Shown: piece by piece, positions 36,501 through 48,529 of the stretch
Numbering within the stretch: position 1 is the first letter of the stretch
How the letters are laid out: each line of letters opens with the position of its first letter
Origin: Dallia pectoralis
Lineage: Eukaryota; Chordata; Actinopteri; Esociformes; Umbridae
NCBI GenBank assembly: GCA_029465975.1
Contig: CM055738.1
Span: forward strand, 6,130,833 to 6,194,832
Direction of reading: 5' to 3'
Length of the DNA: 64,000 bases
Translations under genes and position numbers: made by a program
The notes under the pieces: generated by a model
Told to the model about the DNA's origin: nothing
Databases searched by the model: none
Seen by the model: the letters and a program-made list of their open reading frames with translations, nothing else

Positions 36501-36797
36501 GTCCATCTATATAGTCTGTATGTGTCCATCTATATAGTTTGTATGTGTCCATCTATATAGTCTGTATGTGTCCATCTATATAGTCTGTATGTCCATCTAT
36601 ATAGTCTGTATGTGTCCATCTATATAGTCTGTATGTGTCCATCTATATAGTCTGTATGTGTCCATCTATATAGTCTGTATGTGTCCATCTATATAGTCTG
36701 TATGTGTCCATCTATATAGTCTGTATGTGTCCATCTATATAGTCTGTATGTGTCCATCTATATAGTCTGTATGTGTCCATCTAGATAGTCTGTATTG
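33545..36797. repeat. 23-bp satellite, 3.25 kb, about 140 copies
   Basis: The unit tgtatgtgtccatctatata plus gtc is extremely homogeneous over most of the array. Irregular units (shortened gtatctatata, extra tgtctgta, ccatgtatat) are concentrated at 33770-33780, 33990-34015, 34665-35140 and 35825-36065. The 23-bp period rotates through all frames, so no long open frame arises. Confidence 0.98.
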
Positions 36798-37754
36798 TCA
36801 CTTAACCATTTGCAGTGCTTTGCTTTGGGTGGTAATGTCATTAAAGAGTGGTTTAGTGTAGAGCGAGCTTGTCACATTTGTTTGCCCTGAGGATATGGGA
36901 CACCAGTTATGGAACGCCTTTTCTGTGCCCGTATGGAGTAGGGAAATCTGAGTATTTCTGTGAGGGGGAAGAAAATGTAATGTATTTTATGGATTTCTGT
37001 GCTAGTACTGAATTTACTTTTGCAATAAAACAAACCTGTCCTGGGCGTCTGTGTTGATGTTGTGTGCGGGAGAATGCTAAAGTGTGTAGCGGTGGAGTGT
37101 CTTGAGGCGTGTCATATTCGGAGGACGGATCTGAGAATCCTAACGGCAGGCTACAGACAAATTCTGATGAACACTTTTCTTTAGGATGTGGCTGTCGGCA
37201 GCTGAGAGAACAAACAAATGTGCCCACGACAAAAAAACAAGCAAGAAGTGGTGAATATGTCAGTGGAGTTCTGTGGAGGTTTAGTCTGGATCCACAATAT
37301 AATCGGTCTGGTCTGAGATCAACCCTAGTTGGGACACTTGAAAATGTTACAGGGGAAGTGCATTTCTTGGTGGGTGAAATGTTCTTGTAACAACACCCTT
37401 ATATTTACAGAAGGTAGCAGCTTCCCAAAAACCTAGCCTCTGCGAAAGTTGTTATGGCTTATCGTGTAGGGATGTCTAGCCCAGCTCCACTTGATATCCA
37501 ATCACACACTAACATCTATTGCCAGTCACGTTTGTAAATTAGTGATGAACTGTGATGCCTTCACCGTCCCCTTCTCACCGACACAAGTCACGGTGAGCTG
37601 ATCGTTTGTTCAAATATCGATACGAATGTTATTTCCGGACGTTGACGTTTGTTTTAATGAACCGTGGTTTGTGTGTTAACTTTTGACCACAAACACCCGA
37701 TACATAGAAGTCGCTATGGTCCTGTTATCAAGACAGACAGAGGGGCAGAACGTG
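36798..37754. other. Anonymous DNA
   Basis: No element recognised. Open frames at 36869-37057 and 37109-37390 (plus) and 36907-37227 (minus) overlap on opposite strands and lack recognisable features. Confidence 0.45.
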
Positions 37755-37762
37755 GTTTAGAG

Positions 37763-37967
37763 CGTAGGTGTCAAACCTATTTCATGCAGGGCAGAGAAAC
37801 TGCAGGTTTTTGCTCTCACCATGTACATGATTAATTAATTAGGTCACTAATTGGTTAGGTTCCACAATCACCTGGTTGTTTAGGTCTGAACTGGGAACCA
37901 ATTTAAAGGAAATAAACTAAACCCGGGCATGTACTTGGGATTTTATGGAATGGGTGTGCCACCTCTG
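37763..37967. mobile_element. hAT-like MITE, 205 bp (same family as 4898-5078)
   Basis: The left end CGTAGGTGTCAAACC pairs with the right end, whose reverse complement is CAGAGGTGGCACACC. Internal arms containing gcaggttttt and aaacccgggcatgt are the counterparts of those in the 4898 copy. The flanking octamers gtttagag (37755-37762) and gtctaaag (37968-37975) match at 6 of 8 positions. No coding capacity. Confidence 0.65.
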
Positions 37968-37975
37968 GTCTAAAG

Positions 37976-38080
37976 CAGTGGCTCCCAAGAAAGCTTACTG
38001 TTCATGAATGTCTTCAAGTACCCTCTGTAGAGAGGTCGTGTACCTCCAGGGGTCCTAGGACCCATGTTTGGGAACCACTG
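37976..38080. mobile_element. Second hAT-like MITE, 105 bp, abutting the first
   Basis: The terminal inverted repeats are CAGTGGCTCCCAA and the complement of CAGTGGTTCCCAA (12 of 13 identical). The flanks gtctaaag (37968-37975) and gtctagag (38081-38088) agree at 7 of 8 positions and fit the nTCTAGAn target preference described for many hAT elements. It shares its left target copy with the right target copy of the neighbouring MITE. Confidence 0.75.
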
Positions 38081-38088
38081 GTCTAGAG

Positions 38089-39705
38089 TCAGGAACAGTA
38101 ACACTTTTCGGTTCATTTTGTCCATCGTTGCAAATATAGATACATATCGGTTTTGGCAATAAAAATAAAGACTACATAATGCACAAACACTAGTGTGTGT
38201 TACAACCTCTATGAATAATGACTCGGTTATGAATGTCAAACACATTACAGGGTGTAAAAGACCAAATACCTATTTTATTGTGATTTCCATCCCGGGTCAA
38301 TTTGATTGGCTAACATATTGAGCGTAACCAAAATGCTGACATGACAGAAGTGTTACTTGCTCTGATATGTGGTCAGGAGGCCTGAGAGTATCATATTGGC
38401 CATGCTAAGGAAGTGAGCAGCTTCCAAATTCCAGTAGCACCCTCCCACCACAATAGACTACCCCACAGCTTAGCAATTAATCAGAGGTTACCCACACAAA
38501 CCCTGCATGGAATCTTTCATTTATTTCGTCAACCACAACCACCCCACCCCTCCCTGACGCTGACACACAAACCCAACGCGCAAACACACAACTCTGCACA
38601 GAGAGGCAAGTACAGATACGGACATCACACAAAGGATGATGCAGTGTGTGACGGGCGCGAACAAGGGACGCGTGCCCATCGGTGCGCGTCACGCTCAACA
38701 TACGTGTGTCTGCACAACGTACACAATGCTCACAATCCTGCCCCACAAAACAAGAGCACGCTCTAGCAAACCCCCGTCTAGCAGTAAAACATTTACGTTC
38801 TGAGAAACCTAACACGAGTTCCCAGGATCTGCAAGAGAACAGCCTCAAGGTCATTTAAGTATGTTGAAATAGGAACCAAGAAAGCGGCGGGAGAACCTCA
38901 TACGATGTGAATCCCCAAACACCTGTGTTACTCAGCAGTCACAGGCTTCCCAGAAAACGGGACTTCATTGGAGATTTGTACGCTTGGAGACACCTAAAGA
39001 CCTCACACGCCGCACAGGAACTGAGGGGACAGTGCGAAGGTTGGAAAAGCATCATCAGAAACTGTCCATCTGCAGGAAACGAAGCATATCTGTAATTAGC
39101 ATTACTCATGTCAGGGGAGCCGGGTCTTTAGCTGCTTTAGCAATGTGGAAAAAGCAGAAAGAAGGGCTGTACTACTGGTGGAACAGGTTCAGCCTTAACA
39201 AGACATTTGGGATCAAATCCCCCTTCTTCCCAGTCTTATGGCACGTAATTCCATTCAGCATATGCATACTGGGTTCTAGTTAATAGCAGTCAGTTGATGG
39301 TGACCTGGACTTGCTGCCGACTGAGTCACGCCTGTAAGTTCAGCAGTTGGTTTTGTTCAACCATCACCTAGCAGACCCAGCACCGATTATGTTATTCCTA
39401 GTGACAGCTGAGGTAAATGGTCCTCCTTAAGGATAATTATTTAATATTGTACAGGGGAGCTCCGTGTCATTTTAAATAGAGTCTGTTTTGTTTTTCAAAC
39501 TTAGTATAAAACACAGACTCTGCTACCGTGTGTCTTAACGTTAGTCACTTTCACAACATTGGTGACATAAAGACATATTCCTATCTTTGGCATACTCCAC
39601 TTGGTACCGAACATTGTTAGTTTGGGTTCAACACGAGTGTCTGCATTGGAATTTTGTTCTGATGAGAACAACAAAGTCACCGTTCCACTCGTGGATACTG
39701 ATGAG
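38089..39705. other. Anonymous DNA
   Basis: No gene or element recognised. The open frames at 38413-38766 and 38477-38854 lie on opposite strands of the same bases. A His/Gln/Pro-rich composition reflects a ccacaaccacccca-type stretch. Confidence 0.45.
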
Positions 39706-39709
39706 GGGA

Positions 39710-40077
39710 CACGCTATCCACACACTATCCACACACCATCCACACACCATCCACACACCATCCACACGCTATCCACACGCTATCCACACACCATCCACAC
39801 ACTATTCACACACTATCCAACCACTATCCACACGCTATCCACACACCATCCACACACCATCCACACACTATCCACAGACTATCCACACGCCATCCACATG
39901 CCATCCACACGCTATCCGCGCACTATCCAGACGCTATCCACACACTATACACACACTACACACACACTATCCACACACCATCCACTCCCTATCCACACAC
40001 CATCCACACACTATCCACACACCATCCACACACTATCCACACACCATCCACACGCTATCCACATACTATCCACACGT
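39710..40077. repeat. 11-bp minisatellite (ccacacactat type), about 33 copies
   Basis: Units alternate among ccacacaccat, ccacacactat and ccacacgctat with an 11-bp period. Two forward open frames of about 185 codons (Thr-His-Pro-Ser) run through it because no stop falls in those phases. Confidence 0.95.
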
Positions 40078-40263
40078 TTTCTTTGTTCTTGTCATTGCAG
40101 CAGGGAATGTTATCTCATGTCATCTCAAATATTCCTTTCAGCCCTAAAGCTTTGAGATCAGTTCCTGGAACACCCTGTTGTGAATCTGCAGTGTTGTCAA
40201 TTTTTTTCCCTTTATTTTCCTGAAACCTGAACTCGGTGGTGGTTCCGCCTATGGCTATTAGTT

Positions 40264-40556
40264 CTATGTGGCAGTGAGTCTTTTTGATAGGCCAGACCAT
40301 TTCTTCTATGTGGCAGTGAGTCTTTTTGATAGGCCAGACCATTTCTTCTATGTGGCAGTGAGTCTTTTTGATAGGCCAGACCATTTCTTCTATGTGGCAG
40401 TGAGTCTTTTTGATAGGCCAGACCATTTCTTCTATGTGGCAGTGAGTCTTTTTGATAGGCCAGACCATTTCATCTATGTGGCAGTGAGTCTTTTTGATAG
40501 GCCAGACCATTTCATCTATGTGGCAGTGAGTCTTTTTGAAAGGCCAGACCATTTCT
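40264..40556. repeat. 42-bp minisatellite, 7 copies
   Basis: Units beginning ctatgtggcagtgagtcttt repeat every 42 bp from 40264. Copies 5 and 6 carry tcat instead of tctt, and the last has gaaagg. Since 42 bp equals 14 codons, both strands are open (126 and 159 codons), which is not evidence of coding. Confidence 0.95.
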
Positions 40557-40659
40557 TCTCTCAGCAACAAGTGTGTTTTTCTCCCCCAAAACATTTGTTA
40601 TTCTCTTTCATCGAGTTTTCGAATGCATGGTGTCTCTGGCATAATTAAGAATGTTTCTA

Positions 40660-41290
40660 CAGTGCATCTGGAAAGTATTTACAGCACTTTTTCTAGATTT
40701 GTTATGTTACAGCTTTATTCCAATATGGAAATATTAAGAACGAAAATGTAACATTTACATAGGTATATGCAGCCTTTTCGCAATACTTTGTAGAAGCATC
40801 TTTGGCAGCAATTACAGCCTCAAGTCTTGTTGAGTATGATGCTACAAGCTTGGCAAACCTATTTTCGCCAGTTTCTCCCATTCTTCTCTGCAGGACCTCT
40901 CAAGCTCCATCAGGCTGGATGGGGAGCTTCGGTGCTCAGACATTTTCAGAGAGATGTTCAGCGGGTTCAAGTCTGGCAGGGCCACTGAAGAACATTCACA
41001 AAGTTTTCCTGAAGACACTCCTTTGTAATCTTCGCTGTGTGCTTAGGTTCGTTGTCATGTTGAAAGATAAACCTTTGTCCCAGTCTGAGGTCCAGAGTGC
41101 TCTGGAGCAGGTTTTCATCAAGGATGTCTCTGTACATTTCTGCATCCATCAATCCTGACTAATTTCTCAGTTCCTGCCGCTGAAAAACCTCCCCACAGCA
41201 TGATGCTGCGACCACCGTGATTCACTGTGGACATGTTATTGGCTAGGTGATGAGTGGTGCCTGGTGCCTCCATACATGACACTAGGTAGA
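40660..41290 (-). mobile_element. Tc1-like transposon fragment (cagtgcatctggaaag family)
   Basis: One terminus is present: TA then cagtgcatctggaaagtatt at 40660. It resembles a widespread teleost Tc1 family whose ends read cagtgc...aaagtatt. The transposase lies on the minus strand; 40967-41152 translates to a frame with FQHDNEPKHTAK, the second catalytic Asp region. The opposite terminus was not found. Confidence 0.75.
40800..41215 (-). pseudogene. Tc1 transposase remnant
   Basis: On the minus strand, 41152 down to 40967 reads MYRDILDENLL then FIFQHDNEPKHTAK then FVNVLQWPCQT, the mid-catalytic region. Continuation toward 40800 is broken by frame changes, and the N-terminal domain is absent or unrecognisable. 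No functional enzyme is possible. Confidence 0.7.
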
Positions 41291-41344
41291 CAGAAGGTAG
41301 ACCAATATATTTTGAAGTTTACAAAAATATTTTTTCTGCTCAGA

Positions 41345-41440
41345 TACAACCAGGTGCCTCCAAATTAATTGGAGCAACAAAAGTGTTTTAATGGTCAGCT
41401 GGTGGAATATCCCAAGTCTCCAGATCTGAATCTAATTGAA
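41345..41440 (+). pseudogene. Short Tc1 transposase scrap
   Basis: The plus-strand translation contains EYPKSPDLNLIEQ, the third-acidic-residue motif of a Tc1 transposase. The orientation is opposite to the adjacent fragment, so it is a separate insertion or a rearranged piece. Confidence 0.55.
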
Positions 41441-41449
41441 CAAGTAAGC

Positions 41450-44400
41450 AAAGCATAAAGCATTACCATGGAGATACCGGGTGATGACGATACATCACAT
41501 ATATCAAGCAGTCATGCAACGCACGAAATGGATATGCGACCAAATATATACAATTACGATTTTGTTCTACGTAACGTTAAACCGTCTTTTGTTTTCAGGT
41601 GCCCAAAAATGTGGGTGAACTACGTACGGAAAGTTCTGTCATAAAAAGTTCTGCTAGAACAATACAAAAGGTAATATAAAGCTGAAAGTCTTTGGTTTTC
41701 AATCTCATTGGTTTTGTATTCTTTCAACCTCAAAGAGTAAGAGTATAGAACCAAAAGGATGAAAACATGTCACCGTCTGATAGATTATTGGCAACATTGT
41801 ATGTTTATCTGTGATGTCTTTCTGGAAAATCTATTGATTGTGAAAGTCTCTTACTATGAGACAGAAAAAGTACACAAATACATTACTAACCTTTATTCAC
41901 GTGCACACGTCCATTCTTTTGTATTGTAGTCGTCGACTAATACATGACTATAATACATCCGTTCACTATGTCTTGCTTTTTCCATTCTCAGTAGGGAAAG
42001 ACATTTTTCCAGATATGAAAACCTTGTGCCAAAGGATATATCAGGTAGAGTCGCTAATATAAAGACATCATGATAATATTATCAACCACAGGGAATTCTG
42101 TCACAACAGTCCGTCCATGTAATATCAACCACCGACGTCACTCTTACTGCATCACAAGTGCCAACATGACGATCTAATTGTCCCCATATGACTACAGTTC
42201 TGCGGACGGACGCACACACTGTATATAGAAGATCATTCCGGACCGAACTGCAAAGCTTTGGAAAGGGTCTCGATCGGCAGCTGCATGGGATGTCTGACCA
42301 AATCTGGTAGAGTCATCAGGCAGCAGGGCTTGATTGAAATGTGTTTATAATTCCTTGTCCAGTTGGGAATGTGATCGTCACAGCTCCCAAAATCAACTAA
42401 ATATAAATGCAATAGAACATGTCATTGAGACTCAAGCATGTCTCATATCCTGGCTCAGAGGACAGGATATCAGCAATCATCTTTAATGTTCAACAGTGAG
42501 ATTACGCTATCCTAAATTGTGTTCACGTGGCACGTTTCTCCGCGCTCAATTTTGCTGTTGACGTCACTTTAACTCGTTCATTTATCCGATGCGCTCGATA
42601 ACATGCAAGTGAGGATTTTCATTAAGTCGATATTGGATCCATCCACACTGTGAAGAACACATTAGAGCGATAAACTTTCCATAAACAGGAGGAAGGGGAG
42701 CGCGCATAGTGATCGGGTCTGCTGTGACCGATCAAATAAACAGCACGATAACGTAACACGGATCATTAGCAGTGAACGACACGCTAAGTGAAAACACGCA
42801 CGGTATTAGAGTGTCTGGTTATTATTAAACTATGGCACGATGTCCGGTATGAAAATTCATATTACGTAAACATTTTACGACGGTTTTCTTAACGTAGTGG
42901 TCAATCCATGGGCAAACCATAATATTTACGCCTGAACGAGGCCTCGTGTTACCGAAAGTTCTCCAGTTATGAATTAACTGGTAATGTGTCCCTAAATAAG
43001 CCATGAAGCCCTTTAGAGTACATACACATGTAAAGTGTATTTAGGCAGTAAGGCAGTAAATAGCTAGGCTATCCGGTACTATATACCAAGATGTAATGCA
43101 CCCTGCACTCTCTGTTGTGTGCTGCTTCAAAATGTTATTCAGGGAAGACATGCATATAAATGCAATATCGGTTCATTTGGGTTGAAGGAATGGTGACGTT
43201 ATTAAAAGCGCTAATCGGAAACGATCTCTGTCTCCGTCTGTTACGAAAGGTCATAATGACACAAAGTTTTATTTCAAATGCTTTCTGTCTGTTTGTTATT
43301 TTGGTTTGGCTCAACGATGTCTGTGGCTTGGCTCGAACATATTTCAACGAAGGCATACACATTTCCTGACATTCCTGTAGTCTGTGAACTCGTTAGCTGC
43401 GATTCTCTAGGGTCCATTGTTGTGTCTAAGTGCAGTAAAATAAATACCTCCAAAAAATTCAAAAAGCTTAAAACAATATGGTGGTCATCCTGGAACTGAC
43501 GCCAAACGAATTCAGGCCTGTGTTCTGATCGCATAGTGTGCCCAGTCGATTCTGCACTGCTTATTGTGTCTATGTAGAGGGAGATTATTCTTTAAATAGC
43601 CTCAGTATTTCCTTCTCAGCACTTGGTAAATGTGATGACCTTGCTTCCAAAGCAATCAACAGCGAACTCCCCTGACATTCTTTGATAAGCGTGTCTCCCG
43701 ACGGATGTACGGAGGTGTGTGAAACTCATTGTTTGATTTCCCATTGTTGAGACCAAGCTGAGATCAAAGCCACAGCAAACCTAGTACAGTACACACCGTT
43801 AGCCGTGTCCAGTTTGAGGCCTTTTCCTGGAGTAAATCGATTACTCGGGGTGTCCATCGCGAGTGTATTCCAGTCAAGGGTTAGGTCGAGGCTAACCGGG
43901 GTCATTAATATCACGCCGAGTGCTGTTTCAAGTTAAGAGCACTTCAAATGGAGAAAAAAATCTCTGTCCGTGACAATTTCAGAAAAACACAGTCGACTTA
44001 CAGATCAACCACGTATGTATGAGCAAACGCTGACATAATGACGCCCAAAAATGTGCCATTCAATCCTGACTAAAAAACGACAACGTCCAAAACACAGCGT
44101 GGTGTATTTTACTCGTAATCCGAACCATTTTACAAATCGTCTGCCACCATTTTTTTAAATCGGTTTGGCTTTAAATAACCCGGCACGGATCTCTTTGGTG
44201 GGTGATCAAAGATTGAAAAAATGCTTCTTGTTTGTTTGCCTGTTTGGGATTCAATTCCCAGTCTAAACACGACCCCATCTCATGTACTGGAAGTCTCGTT
44301 GGCAATTGGCTTCAGGCTCCAGATGTTTCTCTTACATCATCACTGTGAGGGGAAATGATTGGTAAACTGTGGGGGTGGTTTGTATACGCATTCGGGGCTT

Positions 44401-45150
44401 TTGGCATTATAATAATTAGGAGTCATGTAAATCATGGCTATAAACCCATCTTTCTCTTTTAAGAAAAACATTGTCATAATGTCTTCTAATTATAAGACTT
44501 TTACTGGGAGTACGGTTGGAGCATGTGTGTTGTATGCCTAGTCTCTTTAATTGGGGCTGTATAGCCTGCATTTCTTTTGTGTTTGGCTCACACCCAGTCT
44601 TTAATAGGATACCTTGTTAGCGGAAACAGCTTCTATTGGGACTAGCCCAAATCACGAACGACAAACATGGCAAACTAAATGTAGAACTGAAAATCATTCC
44701 TTATCTGACAAACCTGCTGCATACTTTTTACATTCCCATTTTAGCAATTTAGTTGGGCAACTTTTCCAAACAATACACAACGCATTATTGATTGAACACC
44801 TAGAGAAAACCACACATTCTAATAGAAGACAAGGGGAGATATTACATGAGCCAACTAGAAAGTGACAGCATAATACCAGGGGGTTGTTTTTCATTAGTTG
44901 TGCCTGAGCGACAAGTCAGCATCCAAGGAAAGATGATTGGAGCAAAGTACAGACCTCAGAAATGAAGACTGGCACGATTTGACAACAGCCCTGAGCACAC
45001 AGCCAGGACAGGAGTGGCTTCTGGACAAGTCTGTAACTGTCCTTGAGTGGCTGAGCCAGAACTTCAACTGGAACCTGTTTGAACTTTGAGAAAGACCTGA
45101 AAATGGGCTATGCAGCAATGTTTACCATACAACTCGACAGAAACGAATAT
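41450..45150. other. Anonymous AT-rich DNA
   Basis: No gene or mobile element recognised in 3.7 kb. Short open frames at 43135-43534 overlap on both strands and look like chance. Confidence 0.45.
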
Positions 45151-45154
45151 GACC

Positions 45155-45472
45155 TGTCGATAGCATAGCCAGAGTAGATAGCATAGCCAAAGTAGATAGC
45201 AGAGCCAGAGTAGATAGCATAGCCAGAGTAGATAGCATAGCCATAGATAGCATAGCCAAAGTAGATGGCATAGCCATAGTAGATAGCATAGCCAGAGTAG
45301 ATAGCATAGCCAAAGTAGATAGCATAGCCAGAGTAGATAGCATAGCCAGAGTAGATAGCATAGCCAGAGTAGATAGCAGAGTCAGAGTAGATAGCATAGC
45401 CAGAGTAGATAGCATAGCCAGACTAGATAGCATAGCCAGAGCAGATAGCATAGCCAGAGTAGATAGCAGAGT
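45155..45472. repeat. 18-bp minisatellite, about 17 copies
   Basis: The unit agagtagatagcatagcc repeats with single-base variants (aaagtagat, gcagagcc, a shortened atagatagc). The 18-bp period gives spurious minus-strand frames such as MLSTLA repeats. Confidence 0.95.
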
Positions 45473-45798
45473 TTCCACCCTTGACATTGTGATTCGATCC
45501 AGGCTGACAAAAGTAAAATAAGAAGCCTTCCTCCAATTATGTCATAAACAGAAGTCACAGTAAAAATGTGCATCTTAAAAAGTAATGTTAGATTACTTGC
45601 TTAAAAGACAATTGAGAAGGTGTCTCACATTACTTTTGCAAATCACATCACAGTAATAAAGTGCTATGGGAAAAGTATATGAAAACATTATTAAGCATTA
45701 CAGAGAATAAATAGACTCTTCAGGAAACATATATATAATCTATTCAACATATAAGAAGCTTGCAAGTGATACAATAGTTACAAGCAAAGTGTTCAGCC

Positions 45799-45885
45799 TA
45801 TGACATCAGCGTATGACATCAGCATATGACATCAGCGTACGGCATCAGCGTACGGCATCAGCCTATGACTTCAGCGTACGACACG
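45799..45885. repeat. 13-bp minisatellite, about 6 copies
   Basis: Units of tatgacatcagcg, with variants tacggcatcagcg and tatgacttcagcg. Confidence 0.85.
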
Positions 45886-45891
45886 GCAAAT

Positions 45892-45982
45892 GTGAATGAC
45901 AAGAAAAGACAGTTCAGCAATTTCAGAATGAAACATGAATGACAAGAAAAGACAGTTCAGCAATTTCAGAATGAAACATGAA
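45892..45982. repeat. 43-bp tandem duplication
   Basis: A block starting gaatgacaagaaaagacagt and ending gaatgaaacat occurs twice in direct succession with no visible differences, indicating a recent duplication. Confidence 0.9.
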
Positions 45983-45989
45983 CAAATGC

Positions 45990-46355
45990 CAGGATCCCAC
46001 CTCGTTACTCTTCTCCACTGGCCATAGGTGTGTCTACACTTGGCTCAGGGCCTATCTGACCAGTCTAATTCTCCATACCATGTAGCTAAGCAACCTGGCT
46101 TTTTCGGGCCTGGAAACCGTCAAACTGTTACTTGTGCACGTACTCCCTCCCATTAATTATCACAGCATCTGGCCGCCTCCATACCTCGCTCAGAACTGTG
46201 CCTAACACAATCAGTATCGCCAGACGCCAAGAGAAAGATAATGTAAAACTCATCTGATTAACTCTGTGGTCGTCAAGTAACCCGTCACATTCTGCTACAC
46301 TTACTGATACATTTGTTCAATTCAGTAATCTATTCATTTCATGTTTAACAAACTT
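45990..46355. other. Anonymous DNA
   Basis: Nothing recognised. Confidence 0.45.
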
Positions 46356-46360
46356 GTAAT

Positions 46361-46723
46361 TGTCACAAACCACAAAGAGAAGTGCAGGGAAAAAGCTAGG
46401 AGCAGAGCCAGAATCACGTTTATGATATTCATTCCAAACAAGGGGAAAAATATATACTTAGCAACGAACCGAAAGATAAACCGCATGAAAAACAAAATGC
46501 GCTAATTAGCGACTTTCAAAATGCATACAAAACAGTATCACTGTATCCTTCAGCACACCCCTCTAAATAAATAATGTCAAACCAAATGCAACCACACCCA
46601 GTGACTTAAATACTCCTGCTAATTACCAAACTCAAACCAGGTGTGTGAGATATTAAGCACTTAACTGACAGGAGTGAGCTAACTAAAACACCCAGAGTGA
46701 GGAAAAGGTCTTCACTCAAGACA
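46361..46723 (-). mobile_element. Solo LTR, 363 bp, minus orientation
   Basis: Ends are TGTCACAAACC and CTCAAGACA. On the minus strand it reads TGTCTTGAG..., then a GGAGTATTTAAGTC TATA-like region, and ends GGTTTGTGACA. The flanks gtaat (46356-46360) and ataat (46724-46728) match at 4 of 5 positions, consistent with a 5-bp duplication. No internal region or second LTR is nearby, so it is a solo LTR. Confidence 0.6.
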
Positions 46724-46861
46724 ATAATACCTTCTGCAATAGATAAAGAAATCTAATATGCTGTGATCTTTTATAGTGAACAAACAACTTAACTATTTAC
46801 TGAAAAAAACCAATAACAAAAGAAACAAAATCTTCCACATTTACCGCCTCCGTTTTGTGTT

Positions 46862-46990
46862 CTATATAAAGGTTCCCTGGCCCTGCTGCAGAGAAGCATC
46901 CCCATGGCATGGTGCTGCCACCACCACCACGCTGCACATAGGGATGTTGTTCTCATAATGATGTGGTGTTTTGCTTGTGTTAAAAAAATA
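46862..46990 (-). pseudogene. Tc1 transposase scrap (GGGS...WGCFSA motif)
   Basis: The minus-strand translation includes GGGGSTMPWGCFSAAG, the conserved block that follows the first catalytic Asp region in Tc1 transposases. Only this short region survives. Confidence 0.6.
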
Positions 46991-46994
46991 CCAC

Positions 46995-48295
46995 ATTGGG
47001 AAAGACCTGAACTGGAAATTACGAGTGACAAGTTTGTTTTTCAAGCTTCAACTTCTACCACAAGACATGTAACCTACTGATGTAACCTGCTAAGAACTTT
47101 AATTTTACAACAGTATTATTCGATATGAAATTAACTATGTTTTATATAAGCAATGAGTTAATATTTTTGGTAACAAATATACGTTTGGATAAAATATTCT
47201 TCAAATATGCATTTGAAGAATATTTTTTGGTCTGCGAATGACACAGTAGTTTGGCCAATAACCAATCAAAACATTGTTGTAGCCCTGATAACCAAAAATG
47301 AGTCAGCCTACTGGGTGGAGTTGGAAAATATTGGCTTAGTGTTAACAGGACATCATTGTCTCTCTCATGTTCCGTAAAACAAAATATATAATCATTGATG
47401 TTAGGAAGAAGTGGGAACACCCCGACCCACATAGGCAGAGCAACGAACGAGAGAGTCAGTGAATTCAGGACCTCAACTATCACTTTGTCTAGAACTCGTC
47501 AAGTCCAACAGCAGGTTGTTAACCCAATAAATCAGCCCAATAAATCACTGGGACCGAGCACTCGCTCATTCAGGATGAAGGACATCATCTGAAAAGGTGC
47601 CGGTTGAAGGTTTGCACTATAATTAAGGAGCTCTCAAACTCCGACCGAGGTTAGTTCATCTGCTCACCGGAGAAACAGAACAGAATAATGACTTTTTTTT
47701 GCCAAAAAGATTGCCTGCGTTGTAAATCCATTGCAGTTAGCATCATGTTTCATTAAGGCAAGTGGTTTTTCATTGTGGTGATAGATTGTATGTCATTGTT
47801 ATGAACGTGTCTCCAGGTGATACTAATGTATTGGCAGAAATTCGGAAACGTTATCGCGGGCCACTATGAGCAGCTAGATACTACGTCACTGTATACCTTG
47901 ATAGTAAAAGGAAATGACTCACTAAAATCTGTTTCACAAGAACTCCCAAAAGGATAGTAGTTTATGAAGCATAAAGGAGATGCATATTAAAAATAATACA
48001 CTTCCAGGTATGTCATTACTACATCCATTTTGCCAAATATAATAAATATCACCATGATTTTTTTCAAATTAATAATAAACATAGAAAGTATACGTAACAT
48101 TGTCCACTTATTAAACGGTCACTGTGTGGGGGGAGTATTTAAATCTATTAATGTATTAGCGTAAACTAGCGTAAATTTCGGGGTCAACCCCAATATGTAT
48201 TTTTCCCTGTGAAAACACACGTTATATTAATTTAAGAAATATTAACTTTGATAAGCCAATATAACCATTAAATTGTCATTGAAACTTTGCTTTCT
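46995..48295. other. Anonymous AT-rich DNA
   Basis: No gene or element recognised. A palindrome-like pair atattcttcaaatatgcatttgaagaatat occurs around 47192-47224 (perfect arms around tgca), possibly a hairpin. The 113-codon minus-strand frame at 47142-47483 is not recognisable. Confidence 0.45.
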
Positions 48296-48470
48296 TCAAA
48301 GAATCCTCCAAACGCAGCAATTACGGCCTTGCAGAGCTTTAGCATTGTTGTTGTCAATTTGTTGAGGTAATCTCAGGAGATTCCATGCTTCCTGAAGCAC
48401 CTCCCACAAGTTGGAGTGGCTTGATGGGCTCTGCCATACGGTCAAACTGCTGTCACAACAGCTCATTAGA
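48296..48470 (-). pseudogene. Tc1 transposase C-terminal scrap
   Basis: On the minus strand the text corresponds to a Tc1 C-terminus: a DYLNKLTTTM stretch, then CKAVIAAFGGFFEES near 48305-48340. In-frame stops occur upstream. No terminal repeats were identified. Confidence 0.6.
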
Positions 48471-48529
48471 GTTGAGATCGGATGAATGTGCTTGCCACAG
48501 CATACCAGTTGACTGCTAGTGTGCTAATA

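Noticed and set aside
33545..36797. CRISPR-like regular array
   Set aside because: The repeats are contiguous with no unique spacers, and the genome is vertebrate. It is a simple satellite; the same applies to the 20-, 36-, 42- and 45-bp arrays.
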